Source of the DNA: Anomaloglossus baeobatrachus
Taxonomy: Eukaryota; Chordata; Amphibia; Anura; Aromobatidae
Direction of reading: 5' to 3'
DNA: 64,000 nt
NCBI RefSeq assembly: GCF_048569485.1
Contig: NC_134360.1
Coordinates: forward strand, 203,791,692-203,855,691
The position numbers and the translations under genes were made by a program. The notes under the pieces were generated by a model. It made no database searches and had not been told where the DNA came from. It was given only the letters and a program-made list of their open reading frames with translations. This document shows positions 12,622 to 23,797 of the stretch, piece by piece (within the stretch, counting starts at the first letter, position 1; each line of letters begins with the position of its first letter).

Positions 12622-12990
12622 AGGGATGAGCGAATATATTCGCCACTATTCGGTATCTGACGAACAATGGGGTATTCGAGGTATTCGCTATCTGACGGCT
12701 AATATGGTATTTGCTCCGATACTTTCATTTTCGTTTCTGGACTTCCTGGCGCCTTTTTCCAGCCAATAAACACATCTGACGTTGCTTGCCCTCACAGAAA
12801 TGCCGCAGCCATCTTTGTTGTGGTGTTACTGTGATTGGCTTGGCCGCACAGCGTCATAGGGGCTATATAAGGCTGTCGCCATTTTGTGTGCACGCATTCA
12901 TTCCGGAGCTGCCGGTGTAGCTAGACTGTACTGTGTGCGGTACAGTGTTTTTCCAGCCAACTAATACTAGTCCTAAGGGCTGAAGCTATT
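12622..12990. repeat. Dispersed repeat with GATGAGCGAATA ends
   Basis: Begins with short inverted copies of ATTCG wording like those at 47729-47850, then contains a TATATAAG box near 12863. Probably a non-autonomous mobile element inside the first intron of the gene at 12517. Class not determined. Confidence 0.4.
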
Positions 12991-13904
12991 TAGCATTAGC
13001 TGTTAGCGACTGTGTAAATCATAGAAACAGATATAGGGACAGTGTAGTTCGTTCTATGAGATAGTGTTCCTGCTGCAGAATCCAAAATAGTCCTTATAAG
13101 GGCTTAAGACAGTGTCCACTGTGTGCTAGCAGCTGTGTAAATCATAGAACTGCTGCAAAAAAATAAAAAGTCAAAGTAAAAAGGTTTGAAATCATGTAGC
13201 CAAGTGATCCTCTAGTCGGAGCCAAAGTCCCTAGACCGAGTCCACAAGGTACCCTGGTTCTGATCCTCTAGTCAGCTCCTAAGAGCTTAGACTGGATCAT
13301 GCTAAATCCATCAACAACTGGTGACTTAAAGAAATCCCTTTTTATAGCCATAGTCTTCTCTTCGGATATACTGTGTCCTTAGCGGATTGGTTGTACAAGG
13401 TTGATTCTCTTATTGGATGGATTTCAAGCTGCATGGATAATGTTCATTTAAATGATGTAGATAGAAGGACTGAGGATATCTACATGAAGTCTGCAAGTCA
13501 CAGACTAAACAATGGCTGTTAAGGTAATTTACTTTAGATTAGCAATACACAACTACATTACAATGAATGCTCAGAGGGTCTGGTAGAAACAATAGTTTAG
13601 CAAACATGAGTTAACACACAGAAGAACAATACGTCTGGCTGAATTTTAAGAAACTTTAACCCATGCTAGGCATTGGTTGTCCATGTCGTCACAAAGGTTA
13701 TGAATAACATAATATTACAGATAGATAGTTGACCCAGATTAGGCGTTGGGAAAGAATATTTTTCCCTATGAAGAAAATTGGCTCCTACTCTGTGGGTTTT
13801 ACCTTCCCCTGGTTCAACACTGCAGAACAGTTGCACTAAAAATAGGCTGAACTAGATGACCATAATGTCTTCCTTCCACCTTACAAACTATGTTACTATG
13901 TTAT
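12991..13904 (+). repeat. Unassigned stretch ending in a LINE/SINE-like 3' tail
   Basis: No gene seen in 12991-13640. The last part, about 13640-13902, ends with ACTATGTTACTATGTTA, a tail matching in reverse the TACATAGTTACATA wording that precedes the LINE fragment at 53105-53888. It is probably a 3'-end fragment of a CR1/L2-type LINE or a SINE using it. Confidence 0.4.
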
Positions 13905-14140
13905 TTATTTATTTGTTTTACTGCATGATATAGACCCGCCCACCGGCGGCTGTGATTGGTTGCAGTTAGACAGCTGTCACTCATCGTGGGGGCGTGTCTG
14001 ACTGCAACCAATCATAGGCGCCGGTGGGCGGGTAAAGCAGGGAATACGAGATTGAATAATGAGCGGCCGGCTTTTTCAAAAGAGGAGAAGCCGCCGGAGC
14101 AGTGTGAACGCCGTGCAGCGCCGCGCTGGTGATCGGGGAT
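13905..14140 (+). repeat. Dispersed repeat with inverted CCAAT-containing arms, copy 1
   Basis: Contains TGATTGGTTGCAG and its inverse CTGCAACCAATCA about 50 bp apart. The same block, in opposite orientation, lies at about 55240-55485 including the GATATAGAC and GCAGCGCCGCG wording, so this is an interspersed family. Class unknown. Confidence 0.55.
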
Positions 14141-14147
14141 CGGTGAG

Positions 14148-14290
14148 TATGAGAGAGGGGGGGGAAGGAATAGACCGACATGGACAGAGAGAGAGAGAGA
14201 CCGACAGAGGGAGAGACCGACCGACAGAGAGAGAATAGAGACCGAGAGGGAGAGACCGACTGACAGAGGTAGAGATTGACCGACATTGTG
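14148..14290 (+). repeat. GA-rich simple repeat
   Basis: Degenerate runs of GAGAGACCGACAGAGA type. The open frames across it on the - strand are Ser/Leu-rich low-complexity and not genes. Confidence 0.75.
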
Positions 14291-14319
14291 AGACCTCACT
14301 CATTTCCAGTGTTTTCTGA

Positions 14320-14595
14320 AACATGCGATAAATGTATTTAGAAAAACGGATGTCATTAGGATGGTGTGAGTGCCGGTCCGTGTGACATCCTTTTTTTTCA
14401 CGCTCCGATAGAGTTGCATTGGAGAGACTCGCACGAGAAACTCTTCAAATAGCAGCTTGCTCCGATTTTTTTCTCAGTACGATTTGGAGTGAGAAAAAAA
14501 GCTGTTCCATTGAATAACATGTTTCCGAGTGCAATGCGAGATATTCTCGCATTGCACTACTGCGAGAAACTCGCAAGTGAGAAGCCGGCCTAAAA
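14320..14595. mobile_element. Decayed MITE fragment
   Basis: Wording such as CGCATTGCACT, TGCGAGAAACTCGCA and GTCCGTGTGACATC is shared with the MITE at 28537-28980 and with 11790-12095. Ends are not clear. Confidence 0.35.
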
Positions 14596-15423
14596 CTAAT
14601 TTGGAAACCATAGTGAGGCTTTTATAGGCCTCTGTCCCCACAGAAGGATTGTTCACATTTAGTATAGACGCTCGTGGCTGATTATTACTTGTTAATTAGG
14701 TAATGTGTGAAGGTGGAAGCAGACGAGAATTCACCAGTCTCCAAATGGAAGAGTGTATGGAGGGTAATGCTGCACACCTCCACATACTGACTCTATAGGG
14801 GATTTCCCTGTATGGTGAATAGATGGCGGTATCGGTGGATTAACGTTAGTAATCTTTTCCATGTGAAGATGCTGACTAACATTTTCCTTTTCTTTGAATA
14901 TTGTTTGGCTGATCGACTCGGTGGTTTTCCTAGGACAAGGAATGTCCGTGTGTAAGAAAAACTGTGACTGATTGTAAATAATAGATTCCATTATTAACTA
15001 CAATAACTAAAATGCCACAAGAAATCCTGTGATATCTGCAGGCACAATACAGGTCTCTACTGCGCACTGTAGAGTTTGCGAATAGGCTCACGTTATACTG
15101 AGAGAAGCCGAAAATGAACACGTAATACATTTTTTTACGGTAGTTATAGTTTGGGCTCCTAGAGGCAATTTCCCTGGTGGGGCACTGGCACCCGAGTCCG
15201 ACCCTGCCTACACAAGATATTGCCCACACACTGTCCCTCTTATAGTACATGCCATCCATAATGTCCTCTCATTTCCATGTCCCCCCTACAATACCCAGCC
15301 TCTATACCAGGGGCTTCAAATTTGGCTGGGTGCATGGGCCGCGCATAGAAAAAAAAATAATTTGGGGGCCACATTGATTGCAGGACAAAGTGACATTTTT
15401 ATTGGTACACACACGTTTTTGTT
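14596..15423. other. No gene or element recognised
   Basis: Mixed-composition sequence with short open frames only. No splice-supported exon or repeat ends were found. Confidence 0.4.
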
Positions 15424-15433
15424 ATATATACAG

Positions 15434-15466
<33 letters not shown>

Positions 15467-15475
15467 GTATATATA

Positions 15476-17127
15476 CAGTTAGGTCCAGAAATATTTGGAC
15501 AGTGACACAATTTTCGCGAGTTGGGCTCTGCATGCCACCACATTGGATTTGAAATGAAATCTCTACAACAGAATTCAAGTGCAGATTGTAACGTTTAATT
15601 TGAAGGTTTGAACAAAAATATCTGATAGAAATTGTAGGAATTGTACACATTTCTTTATACACACTCCACATTTTAGGAGGTCAAAAGTAATTGGACAAAT
15701 AAACCAAACCCAAACAAAATATTTTTATTTTCAATATTTTGTTGCGAATCCTTTGGAGGCAATCACTGCCTTAAGTCTGGAACCCATGGACATCACCAAA
15801 CGCTGGGTTTCCTCCTTCTTAATGCTTTGCCAGGCCTTTACAGCCGCAGCCTTCAGGTCTTGCTTGTTTGTGGGTCTTTCCGTCTTAAGTCTGGATTTGA
15901 GCAAGTGAAATGCATGCTCAATTGGGTTAAGATCTGGTGATTGACTTGGCCATTGCAGAATGTTCCACTTTTTTGCACTCATGAACTCCTGGGTAGCTTT
16001 GGCTGTATGCTTGGGGTCATTGTCCATCTGTACTATGAAGCGCCGTCCGATCAACTTTGCGGCATTTGGCTGAATCTGGGCTGAAAGTATATCCCGGTAC
16101 ACTTCAGAATTCATCCGGCTACTCTTGTCTGCTGTTATGTCATCAATAAACACAAGTGACCCAGTGCCATTGAAAGCCATGCATGCCCATGCCATCACGT
16201 TGCCTACACCATGTTTTACAGAGGATGTGGTGTGCCTTGGATCATGTGCCGTTCCCTTTCTTCTCCAAACTTTTTTCTTCCCATCATTCTGGTACAGGCT
16301 GATCTTTGTCTCATCTGTCCATAGAATACTTTTCCAGAACTGAGCTGGCTTCATGAGGTGTTTTTCAGCAAATTTAACTCTGGCCTGTCTATTTTTGGAA
16401 TTGATGAATGGTTTGCATCTAGATGTGAACCCTTTGTATTTACTTTCATGGAGTCTTCTCTTTACTGTTGACTTAGAGACAGATACACCTACTTCACTGA
16501 GAGTGTTCTGGACTTCAGTTGATGTTGTGAATGGGTTCTTCTTCACCAAAGAAAGTATGCGGCGATCATCCACCACTGTTGTCATCCGTGGACGCCCAGG
16601 CCTTTTTGAGTTCCCAAGCTCACCAGTCAATTCCTTTTTTCTCAGAATGTACCCGACTGTTGATTTTGCTACTCCAAGCATGTCTGCTATCTCTCTGATG
16701 GATTTTTTCTTTTTTTTCAGCCTCAGGATGTTCTGCTTCACCTCAATTGAGAGTTCCTTAGACCGCATGTTGTCTGGTAACACCAACAGCTTCCAAATGC
16801 AAAACCACACACCTGTAATAAACCCCAGACCTTTTAACTACTTCATTGATTACAGGTTAACGAGGGAGACGCCTTCAGAGTTAATTGCAGCCCTTAGAGT
16901 CCCTTGTCCAATTACTTTTGGTCCCTTGAAAAAGAGGAGGCTATGCATTACAGAGCTATGATTCCTAAACCCTTTCTCCGATTTGGATGTGAAAACTCTC
17001 ATATTGCAGCTGGGAGTGTGCACTTTCAGCCCATATTATATATATAATTGTATTTCTGAACATGTTTTAGTAAACAGCTAAAATAACAAAACTTGTGTCA
17101 CTGTCCAAATATTTCTGGACCTAACTG
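15476..17127 (-). mobile_element. Complete Tc1/mariner DNA transposon
   Basis: 1652 bp, flanked by TA on both sides, with inverted ends CAGTTAGGTCCAGAAATAT at 15476 and its complement ending at 17127. It contains one uninterrupted transposase frame on the - strand. Length, target and ends are those of a standard autonomous Tc1. An intact frame means a young copy compared with the relic at 29700-29935. Confidence 0.93.
15731..16768 (-). CDS. Tc1-type transposase, DD34E, intact
   Basis: 345 residues from the start chosen at MRSKELS; a start 14 codons further up is possible, but 340-345 residues is the family norm. An N-terminal paired-like DNA-binding region (two helix-turn-helix parts, residues about 1-110) has a GRPR hook at 58-61 between them. 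The DDE catalytic core follows: WTDET gives Asp152, VQMDNDPKHT gives Asp249, and SPDLNPIEHAF gives Glu284. The 34 residues between the last two define DD34E. The protein cuts the element from DNA at its ends and joins it into TA. No stop or frameshift was seen, so it may still be functional, but activity cannot be judged by reading. The long frame on the opposite strand (16353-16961) is a shadow. Confidence 0.92.
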   Translation of the reverse strand: MRSKELSIEVKQNILRLKKKKKSIREIADMLGVAKSTVGYILRKKELTGELGNSKRPGRPRMTTVVDDRRILSLVKKNPFTTSTEVQNTLSEVGVSVSKSTVKRRLHESKYKGFTSRCKPFINSKNRQARVKFAEKHLMKPAQFWKSILWTDETKISLYQNDGKKKVWRRKGTAHDPRHTTSSVKHGVGNVMAWACMAFNGTGSLVFIDDITADKSSRMNSEVYRDILSAQIQPNAAKLIGRRFIVQMDNDPKHTAKATQEFMSAKKWNILQWPSQSPDLNPIEHAFHLLKSRLKTERPTNKQDLKAAAVKAWQSIKKEETQRLVMSMGSRLKAVIASKGFATKY

Positions 17128-17249
<122 letters not shown>

Positions 17250-17255
17250 TATATA

Positions 17256-17795
17256 TATGAAAAATACATTTTTTAAAAAAAATTCATGCTTTATTTTTTT
17301 TGCTTACATTTTATCCCTTTCTTGTAAGTAATATACATTAGTTTTAAAATTAGCACCACGCAGTAATTGTGGCCAACATCTTTTAGTAATGTACCCATCC
17401 TCCTGCCCATCCTGTAGTAATGTGCCCATCCTTGCCCCTTTTACAAATGTGCCCCATTCTTGTCCCCACCCTGTATTAATGTGTCCCCTACTGTAATAAC
17501 GTGCCTAAGCCTTGTCCCCTTTAACTAATATGCCCCACCCTTTTCCTCATCCTGTAGTAATGTGCCCCCTCCTTGACCCAATCCTGTAGTAATGTGCCAC
17601 AAAATATAGTAATGTGCCCAATCCTTGCCCCTTTTACTAATGTGCCCCATCCTTGTCCCCATCCTGTAGTAATGTGCTCCATCCTGTAGTAAAGTGCCAA
17701 ACATTGTCCCCTTTTACTAATGTGCCCCACCTTTGTCCTCATCTTGTAGTAATGTGTCCATCCTTGTCCCCTTTTACTAATGTGCCCTGCCCATG
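17256..17795. repeat. AT-rich spacer then degenerate minisatellite, unit about 30-60 bp
   Basis: From about 17360, imperfect copies of TAGTAATGTGCCCATCCTTG alternate with TTTTACTAATGTGCCCC wording up to 17795. Copies differ by substitutions and short indels. Non-coding. Confidence 0.7.
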
Positions 17796-17799
17796 CAAG

Positions 17800-18928
17800 T
17801 GTGCCGTCCCAGCAGCGGGTCGAACCGCTCAGATCCGGGATAGTGTCCGTTCGTGGCTCGAGGGTCTCCGGACCCGGGAGCATTAGGGGCCACACTCTAA
17901 AGTAAAAGGGGGGATATTTACAGGTGAGTTATAGTTCGTGATGCCACCCGTAGTGTGCGGTAACTGGGAGTACCGCCGCTGCCATTAGGAGTACTCGGGG
18001 TGATGGAGTGGGGCAGCAAGGTTTCGTTGCCCTCCACGGGTAGTGGTAGGCCCCAGGACTCTGGATGGTGCTACTGGGTGCCGTGAAGGGGAAATCACTC
18101 TGGTACTCACTCAGCCAATAAGCAGACGCTGACAACCGGGTAAACCAAGTCTCTGGGTGCCGCTGCCTCTCAAAGGGGAGCTCGTCCAGGTCCCATCCCA
18201 TGCAGTGCTGCCTGGTGATCCGTGACCTGCCTCCTGGCACAAAGTTTAAATTCACCGTAGTGGCCCAGTAAGTCTGTAACTTGCTGGGCCCCGCTTCCCA
18301 CTGTAGCTAAGTTTGGGTGGCTGCTCTCAGGGCTCACGCTTGAGATTTCAGTGGGCTGCTTGTATGGAAGGCCCTATCCCCCTCGTTGCACTAGTGCCCC
18401 GATTCTGGAGCTAGTGGGAACAGTTCATAAAGGCTCCGCTCTCCGCAGGTTAATTGCCAGGTTGCCTGAAGCTTCTCCCCAACCTAGGGTCCGTGTACCC
18501 TGCCGTGCCTTTGGTCCCGACTGGTGATAGGACCAGGCTGCTGACCGTCCTCTTTGACAGGTCCAGGGACCTAGCCTCAATCCCCTGTGACCGGGGGTCC
18601 GGCTCCTCTAGGTCCAGACCACCGTCTGCAACCTAGTCAGCTTCTCCTGGGCCACTACTCCCAACCTCATCCACTGTACTACTCCACTTTACACTACTCT
18701 TCACTCCTCACCTCCCCTTCCTGACACCTAGGTGGGCAACCCTATTCCGCTTAAGCCGCCCACTGGTGTGTCTGGTGGGTGTAGTGCAGGGTGTATCTAG
18801 TATTTGATTTGCTGTTGGTGGCAGCACTGTAAGATGGGGACCCAGAACCATGAGGGATTTGAATACTGCACTAAAGAGAAAGAGCGTGCAGTACCCTGTG
18901 ATGACCTGAATAGTCCAGGGGCATCACA
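17800..18928 (-). mobile_element. Solo LTR, family A, reverse orientation
   Basis: 1129 bp. Read on the - strand it begins TGTGATGCCCCTGGACTAT at 18928, matching the family-A LTR start at 7357, and ends in GGCACA at 17800. A perfect 4-bp target duplication CAAG lies at 17796-17799 and 18929-18932. The primer-site-like core is at 17934-17946. A solo LTR left by LTR-LTR recombination. Confidence 0.88.
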
Positions 18929-18954
18929 CAAGTCCTTTTGTTGTAGACACAAGA

Positions 18955-19025
18955 CACACACACACACATACACACAAACACGCACACTAGCAATGTCCCA
19001 TCCCAGCCCCCTATTGTGCCATTAC

Positions 19026-19058
<33 letters not shown>
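18955..19058. repeat. (CA)n microsatellites with a short duplicated spacer
   Basis: ACACAC runs at 18955-18980 and 19026-19058 surround the words CTAGCAATGTCCCATCC. The same words resume at 24791 on the far side of the solo LTR, so the pre-insertion locus carried a local repeat. Confidence 0.75.
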
Positions 19059-19063
<5 letters not shown>

Positions 19064-19591
19064 GTGACGCCCTGGAGAATCGAGGTAGTCACAATTAGGC
19101 CCCTGCATAACATCTTTCCACACTTAGGAAACATTTAGCCAACCATTAAACCCTAGTCACCCCCTTAGGGATAGATAGACACACCAGTAGGTGTGGCCAG
19201 GAGGTTGGTGCACGGCCACCCAGGGGTTTAGACAGCCCAGGGCGGGAAATCAAACAGATTAGCCTGAAAGTTCAAGTTGAGAGGAGCTGGGGCTAGGTGT
19301 ATTCCCAGCAGGAGGGAGAGAATTCAAGTTAAACGGCGCCAGAGTTGGAGCCCTGGTGCCACTGACTAGGAGGCAGACGGTGGTCTCCGTCAGCAGGAGA
19401 CGGGAAGACGGCTCGGTGGAACCGAGGTGGACCGGGCCAGAGTTGTAGCCCATCGGTACCGACACGGGGAACCGACCTGGAAACCGTAGCACAAAGGGGG
19501 GTACTCGGACCCTGAAGCCAGAAACCAGAATCGACTGGAGCTGGTTAATTAACCGACTGAGGCCAGGACTACAGGTTCTGTCCCACCCAAC

Positions 19592-19608
19592 GTCCCTCAT
19601 AGAAGACA
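19592..19608 (+). repeat. 17-bp target duplication, left copy
   Basis: GTCCCTCATAGAAGACA is repeated exactly at 24201-24217 and bounds the Penelope-like insertion. The empty site in the related LTR near 35580-35600 has a single copy. Confidence 0.92.
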
Positions 19609-20069
19609 TAAAAAAATTGAACTAAAGCACATCTCTATCAATATCTATGCCACTCCATGAGGCTCAGAAGAAACAAGAAAACGGAGTATTCAAGGGCTGA
19701 ATGTATAAAACATCAATTCTTTATTGAGTATAAATATTAAAAGATTCAATTTATTACAATTATATCATGGTGCTAATGAGAGACAAAGGTGAAGACCCAC
19801 ATGTTGATGGGGAGCAAAGGCAAAAACCACCGTAGAGGAAGGGAAATAGTCTGAAAGGGAACTAAATAAAGGAGTAATCATAAGTGGCTGGCAGGTGAGG
19901 TGCCCCTATTCTCAGCATAATATATGTATAATCACACAGGCCAAATCAATATCCCACAGTCAAAGCAGAGAAGAGGCACCAAGCGAGTCAGTCACAAGAT
20001 ATAAATAAGAGTCCCAAGACTTACACATAATAAAGGTGGTCACCAGAGCATCCCACACCAGCAAGAAAT

Positions 20070-20126
20070 ACCCTCCTACGCGCGTTTCACGACACAAGTT
20101 GTTTGTAGCTTCTTCAGGGAAGGTGT
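20070..20126 (-). ncRNA. Hammerhead-ribozyme-like motif, left (inverted) arm
   Basis: Mirror copy of the motif at 23743-23797, read on the - strand, with the CTGAAGA and GAAA boxes kept and a few stem II substitutions. Stem I pairing is kept. Confidence 0.45.
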
Positions 20127-21261
20127 ATCGGATAATACCGTTTAAGGACCTTAAATAGGCGGTCACATGACCGCATTGGATCTGCAAGGACCTACTTGAT
20201 CAGTTCAAGCCAATCGGATCTCCGTTCGGGCGCATGCGCACCGTGCGATAGGCATCACATGCCCCCCGGCCATCCAATGAGAGGGGGCGCCCGGAATCCA
20301 TGGTAACCTGGACGCCAAGTCGTCTCCACCCATCGGGATAGAACAGCCAGAGGGGCGGGCGAGACCAACGGGCGGCGCGCACGGGTCACAGAGATCAGAG
20401 GGCGGAACACAGCTCCTAACCAAAGCCCGTCCATCGACTAATCGGGTTGTTATGACGGCGCGTGCGCATAGCGCGGCGAGAACCCGCACCTGGTCCCCGG
20501 CGGTCCAGTGGGGGGGGGACACTGCGAGCCCCCGGGCCCAGGGACTCCCAGCGTTCCCCCCACACCTTCAAGGACGCCGGGCAGGCAGTGCAGATGAGTC
20601 ACCGTGTGATGCGAGCGCGCACAACAACCAGAGGGCAGGACAGGCAGATGGCTAGGAAAGAGATAAATAAGCCAAGAAAAAACTGGCAATAAATATCATA
20701 AATACCTTTGCTATTACATTCAGTTACTGAAACAGTGTAGATCATAACATGAATAGCAAAAGAAGATTCAAATAATACAATACTATCAAATAAAAAAAGA
20801 AGAGATAATCTTCTTAAAGTGACAGTGCATCCATATACTGGAAGAATCATGAATGGAAAATTTCTGATTCGGGTGTTAATTCCAGGTCCAATAAGCAATC
20901 CATTAATAGATTTAGATATCAAGAGTCCTATAATGGTAAAAAGAAATAATTTTAGAACACTGGGAAAAGAGTGAAGGGGAAATAAGAAAGTGAAAAAAGC
21001 CGATTAAAAACAATTTTAAAAAGAAATGAAAGAGAAAGAATGGAGCAGTACCAACAATTATGAGATCTCTTTACAGGAAGGGGGCAAAGTTTAGAGCCTC
21101 ATTTAGGCCCTTCGGTGTCACTGTGTCTAGAATGGTAATCCATTTTATTTCACGTTGGGCCAAGAGCTTTTTAACATTTCTCCCCCTTATGCCACAATGG
21201 ATCACATCTATTCCCCTGACCATAAAACAGATGTCAATTTATTGACTACTACTTAAAACCC

Positions 21262-22797
21262 TTGGTGGAGACTCTTCCATCCTACGTTAGAGACACGACC
21301 GAGGTTTTAAATAGGCTTGATGGGGTCCATGTGGACCCGGGGACCCTCTTGGTGGTGGCTGATGTAGAATCCTTATATGCATGCATTAGTCATGACGATG
21401 ACCTGAGAGCAGCTCGTTTCTTTCTGAGTATGAGCAACTGGGATGGACGTATTTGTGAGCTGGTCCTTGAACTTCTTGACTATGTACTCACCCACAACTT
21501 CTTCGTCATTAAAGATAGATTCTATCTGCAGAGGCGGGGGACCGCTATGGGCGCGGCCTGTGCACCTTCGTACGCAAACCTCTTTCTCGGTTTTTGGGAG
21601 AGGGGTTTGTTTGTTGACGGAGGTGCATGGGCCGCCCCCATGGTGTCTATGTGGGTGAGATACATTGATGATCTGTTGATCATCTGGCAGGGTACCATCT
21701 CTCAACTCGGGTTTTTCATGGACCAGCTCAATACAAATAATTTTAACATCAAACTAACATACAACCATAGCGACAGTTGAGTTTTTGGACATTAAGATTA
21801 CTACAGATGAGTTTGGTGCTTTACAGACGGATGTCTTTAGAAAACCAACATCTGTAAACTCTTTACTTCATGCCACCTCTGCCCATACCAACTCCACTGT
21901 ACGCGCCATCCCAGTTGGCCAGTATCTTAGAGTGAGACGACTCTGCTCTCAGGACAACGTATTTAAACATCAGGCAGATGATTTGAGGATGAGGTTTAAA
22001 AATAGAGGGTATAGTAACCGTACTCTCAAAAAAGCTTATCAGAGAGCAAGATCAGTGTCTAGGGATGATCTGTTACACGGGAGAAGAGGTGAAACCAAGT
22101 CTGTAGAAAATATAAGATTCATCTCCACATGTAATATGAAATGGCAGGAGATGAGGGAAATTTTAACAAAATTTTGGCCAATCCTTCAGTCTGATTCCGC
22201 TTTAAAATCACATCTACCCCCGGTACCCTTGATGACTGCAAGACGATGCAGAAACCTCAAGGATTATTTGGTCAGAACAAGTCACTATATACCACCTATG
22301 ACTATTAATCCATTTGGTTCTTCTAGACCCACTAAAGGTTGTTTCCCTTGCGGCCGCTGTGTCTCCTGCCCGAATATCTCTCGCTGTTCCTCCTTCCATG
22401 CTAGTGATGGAACTAGAACCTTCTCAATTAAAGAATGTATTTCTGCACCACTACGAACGTCATTTATCATGCAACATGTGACTGTAACAAAGTCTACATT
22501 GGCATGACGTCGAGGGAATTGAGGGTACGAGTGAGGGAACATGTGAGGGATTTTCGGGCGGCAGTCACAGCGACCAATGTAGCAGAATTAAAAACCATTC
22601 CGCACCATTTTAAATTGGTCCATGGGTGCAACCCTAAATCATTTATGGTCAGGGGAATAGATGTGATCCATTATGGCATAAGGGCGGGAAATGTTAAAAA
22701 GCTCTTGGCCCAACGTGAAATAAAATGGATTACCATTCTAGACACAGTGACACCGAAGGGCCTAAATGAGGCTCTAAACTTTGCCCCCTTCCTGTAA
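21262..22797 (+). pseudogene. Penelope-like reverse transcriptase (partial) and GIY-YIG endonuclease
   Basis: The 5' part of the protein is absent. What remains starts in the RT fingers/palm: VVADVESLYACISH corresponds to the first catalytic aspartate block, and GAACAPSYANLFLGFWE follows. The palm motif VRYIDDLLIIW contains the paired aspartates. VEFLDIKI comes next. The C-terminal part has VIYHATCDCNKVYIGMTSRE, the GIY-YIG nuclease signature, at about 22459-22520, then REHVRDF, the conserved arginine/histidine block. The C-terminus FAPFL stops at 22797. In the family this protein nicks target DNA and primes reverse transcription there. The region is spread over three frames, so it is a pseudogene. 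Confidence 0.85.
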
Positions 22798-23742
22798 AGA
22801 GATCTCTGATAATTGTTGGTACTGCACCATTCTTTCTCTTTTATTTCTTTTTAAAATTGTTTTTAATCGGCTTTTTTCACTTTCTTATTTGCCCTTCACT
22901 CTTTTCCCAGTGTTCTAAAATTATTTCTTTTTACCGTTATAGGACTCTTGATATCTAAATCTATTAATGGATTGCTTATTGGACCTGGAATTAACACCCA
23001 AATCAGAAATTTTCCATTCATGATTCTTTCAGTATATGGATGCACTGTCACTTTAAGAAGATTATCTCCTCTTTTTTTATTTGATAGTATTGTATTATTT
23101 GAATCTTCTTTTGCTATTCATGTTATGATCTACACTGTTTCAGTAACTGAATGTAATAGCAAAGGTATTTATGATATTTATTGCCAGTTTTTTCTTGGCT
23201 TATTTATCTCTTTCCTAGCCATCTGCCTGTCCCGCCCTCTGGTTGTTGTGCGTGCTCGCATCACGCGGTGACTCGTCCGCACTGCCTGCCCGGTGTCCTT
23301 GAAGGTGTGGGGGGAACGCTGGGAGTCCCTGGGCCAGGGGGCTCGCAGTGTCCCCCCCCACTGGACCGCCGGGGACCAGGTGCGGGTTCTTGCCGTGCTA
23401 TGCGCACGCGCCGTCATAACAACCCGATTGGCCGATGGACGGGCTTTGGTTAGGAGCTTTGTTCCACCCTCTGATCTCTGTGACCCGTGCGCCGCCCGTT
23501 GGTCTCGCCCGCCCCTCTGGCTGTTCTATCCCGATGGTTGGAGACGACTTGGCGTCCAGGTTACCCTGGATTCCGGGCGCCCCCTCTCATTGGACGGCCG
23601 GGGCGCATGTGATGCCTATCGCGCGGTGCGCATGCGCCCGAACGGAGATCCGGTTGGCTTGAACTCATCAAGTAGGTCCTTGCAGATCCAATGCGGTCAT
23701 GTGACCGCCTACTTAAGGTCCTTAAACTGTATTATCCGATAC

Positions 23743-23797
23743 ACCTTCCCTGAAGAAGCTACAAACAACTCGTGTCGCGAAACGCGCGTAGGAGGGT
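23743..23797 (+). ncRNA. Hammerhead-ribozyme-like motif, right arm
   Basis: Core boxes CTGAAGA (23750-23756) and GAAA (23779-23782) lie in the order of a type-I hammerhead, followed by CGCGCGTA with predicted cleavage after A23790. Stem I can pair ACCUUCC before the core with GGAGGGU after the cleavage site: seven pairs, one of them G-U. Stem II is weak: GC/GC plus ACA/UGU around a mismatch, with one extra A next to the core. Hammerheads are known in the terminal repeats of Penelope-like elements. Self-cleavage of this copy is inference. Confidence 0.5.

Noticed and set aside
15424-15475. TA/ATATATGTAT run as a promoter TATA cluster
   Set aside because: Simple TA repeat flanking a Tc1 insertion.
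16353-16961. 202-residue + strand frame
   Set aside because: Antisense shadow of the intact Tc1 transposase.
18786-18928. Sequence beside the solo LTR as a separate gene fragment
   Set aside because: Read on the - strand it is the first 140 bp of the family-A LTR, matching 7357 onward and bounded by the CAAG duplication.
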